In this document: positions 61,899-64,000 of the stretch, piece by piece | Layout of the letters: the number at the start of each line of letters is the position of its first letter | Position numbering within the stretch: the first letter of the stretch is position 1 | Source of the DNA: Erysipelotrichaceae bacterium | Lineage (GTDB): Bacteria > Bacillota_I > Bacilli_A > Erysipelotrichales > Erysipelotrichaceae | NCBI GenBank assembly: GCA_030694975.1 | Contig: JAUYTU010000035.1 | Location: 186,001 to 250,000 of the forward strand | DNA length: 64,000 bases | Direction: 5' to 3' | Program-made: the position numbers and the translations under genes | The notes under the pieces: generated by a model | Seen by the model: the letters and a program-made list of their open reading frames with translations, nothing else | Told to the model about the DNA's origin: nothing | Databases searched by the model: none

Positions 61899-62213
61899 GT
61901 TATTTTGCTTGTATAATTGTTCTTCCAGTCGCGCTAAACGTTTCAGAACATCACTTTGCGATAAGCCTTCCACAGGCGTCACAACGCTTTGTTTGCTTTG
62001 TAATTCGACGACTAATGACTGTAAACGGGCGTTTTCCTGTTGTAGTTTTAACACGAACGCCTGTTGCGCTTCAATGGTTTTATCAAACTCTTCATAATCA
62101 CGGATAATCTCATCTAAAAGACGGTCTACTTCAATGGGTGAATAACCTTTAAAATCAACATTGAACTGCTGGTTGAGAATCGATCTCGGACTATGTTTAA
62201 GCTGTAGACGCAT
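61893..62213 (-). CDS. gpsB: Cell-cycle protein GpsB (DivIVA-like)
   Basis: 106 residues from the ATG at 62213 (GAGGTGATGGT upstream); longer frames upstream are rejected because they leave the conserved start. The N-terminal DivIVA-type domain reads NVDFKGYSPIEVDRLLDEIIRDYEEF, then a coiled coil and a C-terminal helix (DVLKRLARLEEQLYKQ). GpsB brings PBP1 to the division site; ponA, its partner in Bacillus, is encoded 0.7 kb away. Its last codons overlap the start region of rnpB. Confidence 0.92.
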   Translation of the reverse strand: MRLQLKHSPRSILNQQFNVDFKGYSPIEVDRLLDEIIRDYEEFDKTIEAQQAFVLKLQQENARLQSLVVELQSKQSVVTPVEGLSQSDVLKRLARLEEQLYKQNND

Positions 62214-62286
62214 ACCATCACCTCGCAACGTCATTCTCTCAAAAAACGTTAACAATTGCAAGTAATTGCGTTCAAAAGAACGAGTA

Positions 62287-62315
62287 TGGTCAAATGAAGT
62301 GAAATCCGTTATAAT
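62287..62315 (+). promoter_or_regulatory. Promoter of recU–ponA
   Basis: TGGTCA (62287-62292) and exact TATAAT (62310-62315) with a 17-bp spacer, 16 bp before the recU start codon. Confidence 0.75.
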
Positions 62316-62331
62316 ATTACAGGTGATATCA

Positions 62332-62931
62332 ATGATCGGTTATCCAAATAAAAAAAAGACACTACCGCCGGTAAATGATCCGGCCATCAGCAAAGCAGGT
62401 CGCGGCATGTCATTGGAAGATGACTTGAATAAGACCAACAGTTTTTATTTGGATGTCGATCGTGCCGTCATTTTCAAAAAGCCGACACCAATTCAAGTCG
62501 TTGGTGTTTCTTATCCTTCCAGAAACAAAGCGAAAATCACCGAAGCTTATTACCGACAAGCTTCCACAACCGATTATAATGGTGTTTATAAAGGCTTACC
62601 CATAGATTTTGAAGCGAAAGAAACCGTCAATAAAACATCATTTCCATTAGCCAAACTTCACAAACACCAGTTGGATCATCTGATAAACGTGAATAGACAT
62701 GGCGCCATCGCTTTTCTGTTAATCCGTTTCAGTTCGTTGAACGAAACATATCTGATCATGGTAGAATTGTTGTTGAAGTTTATTAAAGACAATGACCGTC
62801 AGTCAATACCTTATGACTGGATTAAAAAAGAAGGTATAATTATCCCCTATTCACTGACACCTCCGGTCGACTATCTGACCGCATTGGATAAATTGTTCAC
62901 TAAAGGAGTAACACGTAATGAAGAAAAATAG
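62332..62931 (+). CDS. recU: Holliday junction resolvase RecU
   Basis: 199 residues from the ATG at 62332 after ACAGGTGAT; an upstream in-frame ATG at 62266 covers the promoter. The nuclease core has SKAGRGMSLEDDLNKTN, the stalk-like middle, DFEAKET (catalytic acidic and Lys residues) and FPLAKLHKHQ. It cuts Holliday junctions in Bacillota. It overlaps ponA by 14 bases, the standard recU–ponA pair. Confidence 0.94.
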   Translation: MIGYPNKKKTLPPVNDPAISKAGRGMSLEDDLNKTNSFYLDVDRAVIFKKPTPIQVVGVSYPSRNKAKITEAYYRQASTTDYNGVYKGLPIDFEAKETVNKTSFPLAKLHKHQLDHLINVNRHGAIAFLLIRFSSLNETYLIMVELLLKFIKDNDRQSIPYDWIKKEGIIIPYSLTPPVDYLTALDKLFTKGVTRNEEK

Positions 62932-64000
62932 TATCCGTAAACCGAAACGCAGAATATTTTTATCTACGATTTCCGCCCTCGTCGCGATGATCGTGGTTTT
63001 CGGCATTTCCGGTACATCGACAGCCGTTTTGTTGTTTAATGAAATGCTTAAAGAAACACCGCCCTTGGACGTCAATGATTTCGTCTCGCCTGAGTCCACT
63101 AAGATTTATGACCGCGAAGGTTTACTGATTGCGGATATCGGACTTAAGGTCAGAGAAAACATCGTTTATGCTCAAATGCCGCAAGTATTGATCGACGCTT
63201 TTGTCGCAATTGAAGATTCTCGTTTCTTTACCCACAACGGCTTTGACTTGCCTCGGTTCACCAAAGCGATCATTGAGAATATCCGCAGCGGTTTCGGTGC
63301 GCAAGGTGGCTCGACTTTCACGATGCAATTAGTAAAAAATACTTATTTCGCATCCGAAGAAAACAATGCGGATGTTACGATAGAACGTAAAGTACAGGAA
63401 ATTTCATTGGCGATGCAGCTTGAAAAAGAAATGAGTAAAAAACGCATTCTCGAACTGTATGTCAACAAGGTGAACTATGGCGTACCATCATCCTATGGGA
63501 TATATAATGCCGCCCAATACTACTTTGGTAAAGAAATCGAGCAGCTTTCACTAAGTGAAGCCGCCTATCTTGCCGGTGTCGTCAATGCTCCCGGACGTTA
63601 TCAGGCGTATAAAAGCATCGACTTAGCAACCGAGCGTCGCGATGATGTTCTTTACTATATGTTTTATCACGGCTACATTACCGAATCCGAATATGATGCC
63701 GCAAAATCCATAAAACTGGAAGATTTGCTGGCTGGCGATAATTTGGAAGGCGTACCTTCTCAATATCAGGCGTATATCGATGCTGTGGTTGATGAAGTCA
63801 AATTGCTGACCGGTTTTGATCCTGCGGTCGTTCCTATGAATATTTATACGTACATGGAACGCTCAACTCAAGAATTGATGGAAGCGATTCAAAATGAAGA
63901 AACAGCCATTAAGTTCCCGCATCCTCTGTTACAGACAGCAGGTATTTCTATGGATGTTAAAACCGGTGAAATTTTGGCTATCGGGGGCGGTCGATTCTAC
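62918..64000 (+). CDS. ponA: Class A penicillin-binding protein 1A, partial (3' end outside window)
   Basis: The first 361 codons are in the window. A basic cytoplasmic tail (KKNSIRKPKRR), a membrane helix near 13-38, and a GT51 glycosyltransferase domain with EDSRFFTHNGFD, GGSTFTMQLVKN and EISLAMQLEKEMSKKRILELYVN (partly quoted: KKRILELYVN) are visible; the start of the transpeptidase domain follows (MDVKTGEILAIGGG). It polymerises and crosslinks peptidoglycan. AAAGGAG precedes the ATG, which overlaps recU. Confidence 0.95.
   Translation, partial: MKKNSIRKPKRRIFLSTISALVAMIVVFGISGTSTAVLLFNEMLKETPPLDVNDFVSPESTKIYDREGLLIADIGLKVRENIVYAQMPQVLIDAFVAIEDSRFFTHNGFDLPRFTKAIIENIRSGFGAQGGSTFTMQLVKNTYFASEENNADVTIERKVQEISLAMQLEKEMSKKRILELYVNKVNYGVPSSYGIYNAAQYYFGKEIEQLSLSEAAYLAGVVNAPGRYQAYKSIDLATERRDDVLYYMFYHGYITESEYDAAKSIKLEDLLAGDNLEGVPSQYQAYIDAVVDEVKLLTGFDPAVVPMNIYTYMERSTQELMEAIQNEETAIKFPHPLLQTAGISMDVKTGEILAIGGGRFY

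Noticed and set aside
61611-62107. Open frames on the plus strand across 61611-62107
   Set aside because: The region is RNase P RNA and gpsB on the minus strand; the frames lack ribosome sites and protein-like sequence.

Overview
The window is a stretch of a low-GC Gram-positive (Bacillota) chromosome. Gene order matches the Bacillus core blocks comG–yqgX–rpmG–pbpA, ispG–nfo–cshB–ispH–trmK–sigA–dnaG–glyS–recO–era–cdd–dgkA–ybeY–phoH–rpsU–mtaB–rsmE, ftsK–rnjB–ymfF/H–rodZ–pgsA–cinA–recA–rny–ymdB–miaB and rnpB–gpsB–recU–ponA. No sporulation gene is visible, the Bacillus pgpH gene beside ybeY is absent, and TGA is used as a stop. A non-sporulating relative of Bacilli, possibly Erysipelotrichia-like, is the best guess; this is inference from content, not from a search.

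Layout. 1-1474: two comG-type pilus/competence assembly genes, the first cut by the window edge. 1572-7006: an accessory block of three minus-strand genes: a SARP-type regulator (BTAD family) with a degenerate GGDEF-like tail, a small two-helix membrane protein, and a 1215-residue wall-anchored surface protein with ten tandem 91-residue repeats. 7092-22439: MBL hydrolase, L33, PBP2, MEP-pathway genes ispG and ispH, nfo, cshB, trmK, sigA, dnaG, glyQS, recO, era, cdd, dgkA, ybeY. 22524-27861: a phosphate block (Na/Pi transporter, phoU, phoR, phoP, phoH) with PhoP-box-like repeats at two promoters. 27917-43722: rpsU, a dense operon from scpA to deoC, the thyA–folA–plsC–pdp operon, a short SSB, two M16 peptidases, and a pncA–pncB pair. 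43721-48559: a BMP-type nucleoside ABC transporter. 48626-61457: DEAD helicase, FtsK, an RNase J with a degenerate active site, MiaB, ferredoxin, YmdB, RNase Y, RecA, CinA C-domain, PgsA and RodZ. 61513-64000: RNase P RNA, gpsB, recU and the start of ponA.

How the genes fit together. Nucleoside import (BmpA plus three ABC components), Pdp, Cdd and DeoC form a (deoxy)ribonucleoside scavenging route. PncA, PncB and the CinA/PncC domain form an NAD salvage and repair route. The Pho genes look autoregulated: a ladder of TTAAC-type hexamers with 11-bp period precedes phoU.

Most interesting observation. In front of the membrane-protein/adhesin pair lies an exact tandem repeat of an 11-mer (5736-5757 on the plus strand), ending exactly 8 bp upstream of a CATAAT -10 box and with no usable -35 box. 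This is the operator geometry known for SARP activators of actinobacteria, and the gene immediately upstream encodes a SARP-type protein. It suggests a self-contained regulator–operator–adhesin module inserted into the conserved comG–yqgX region.
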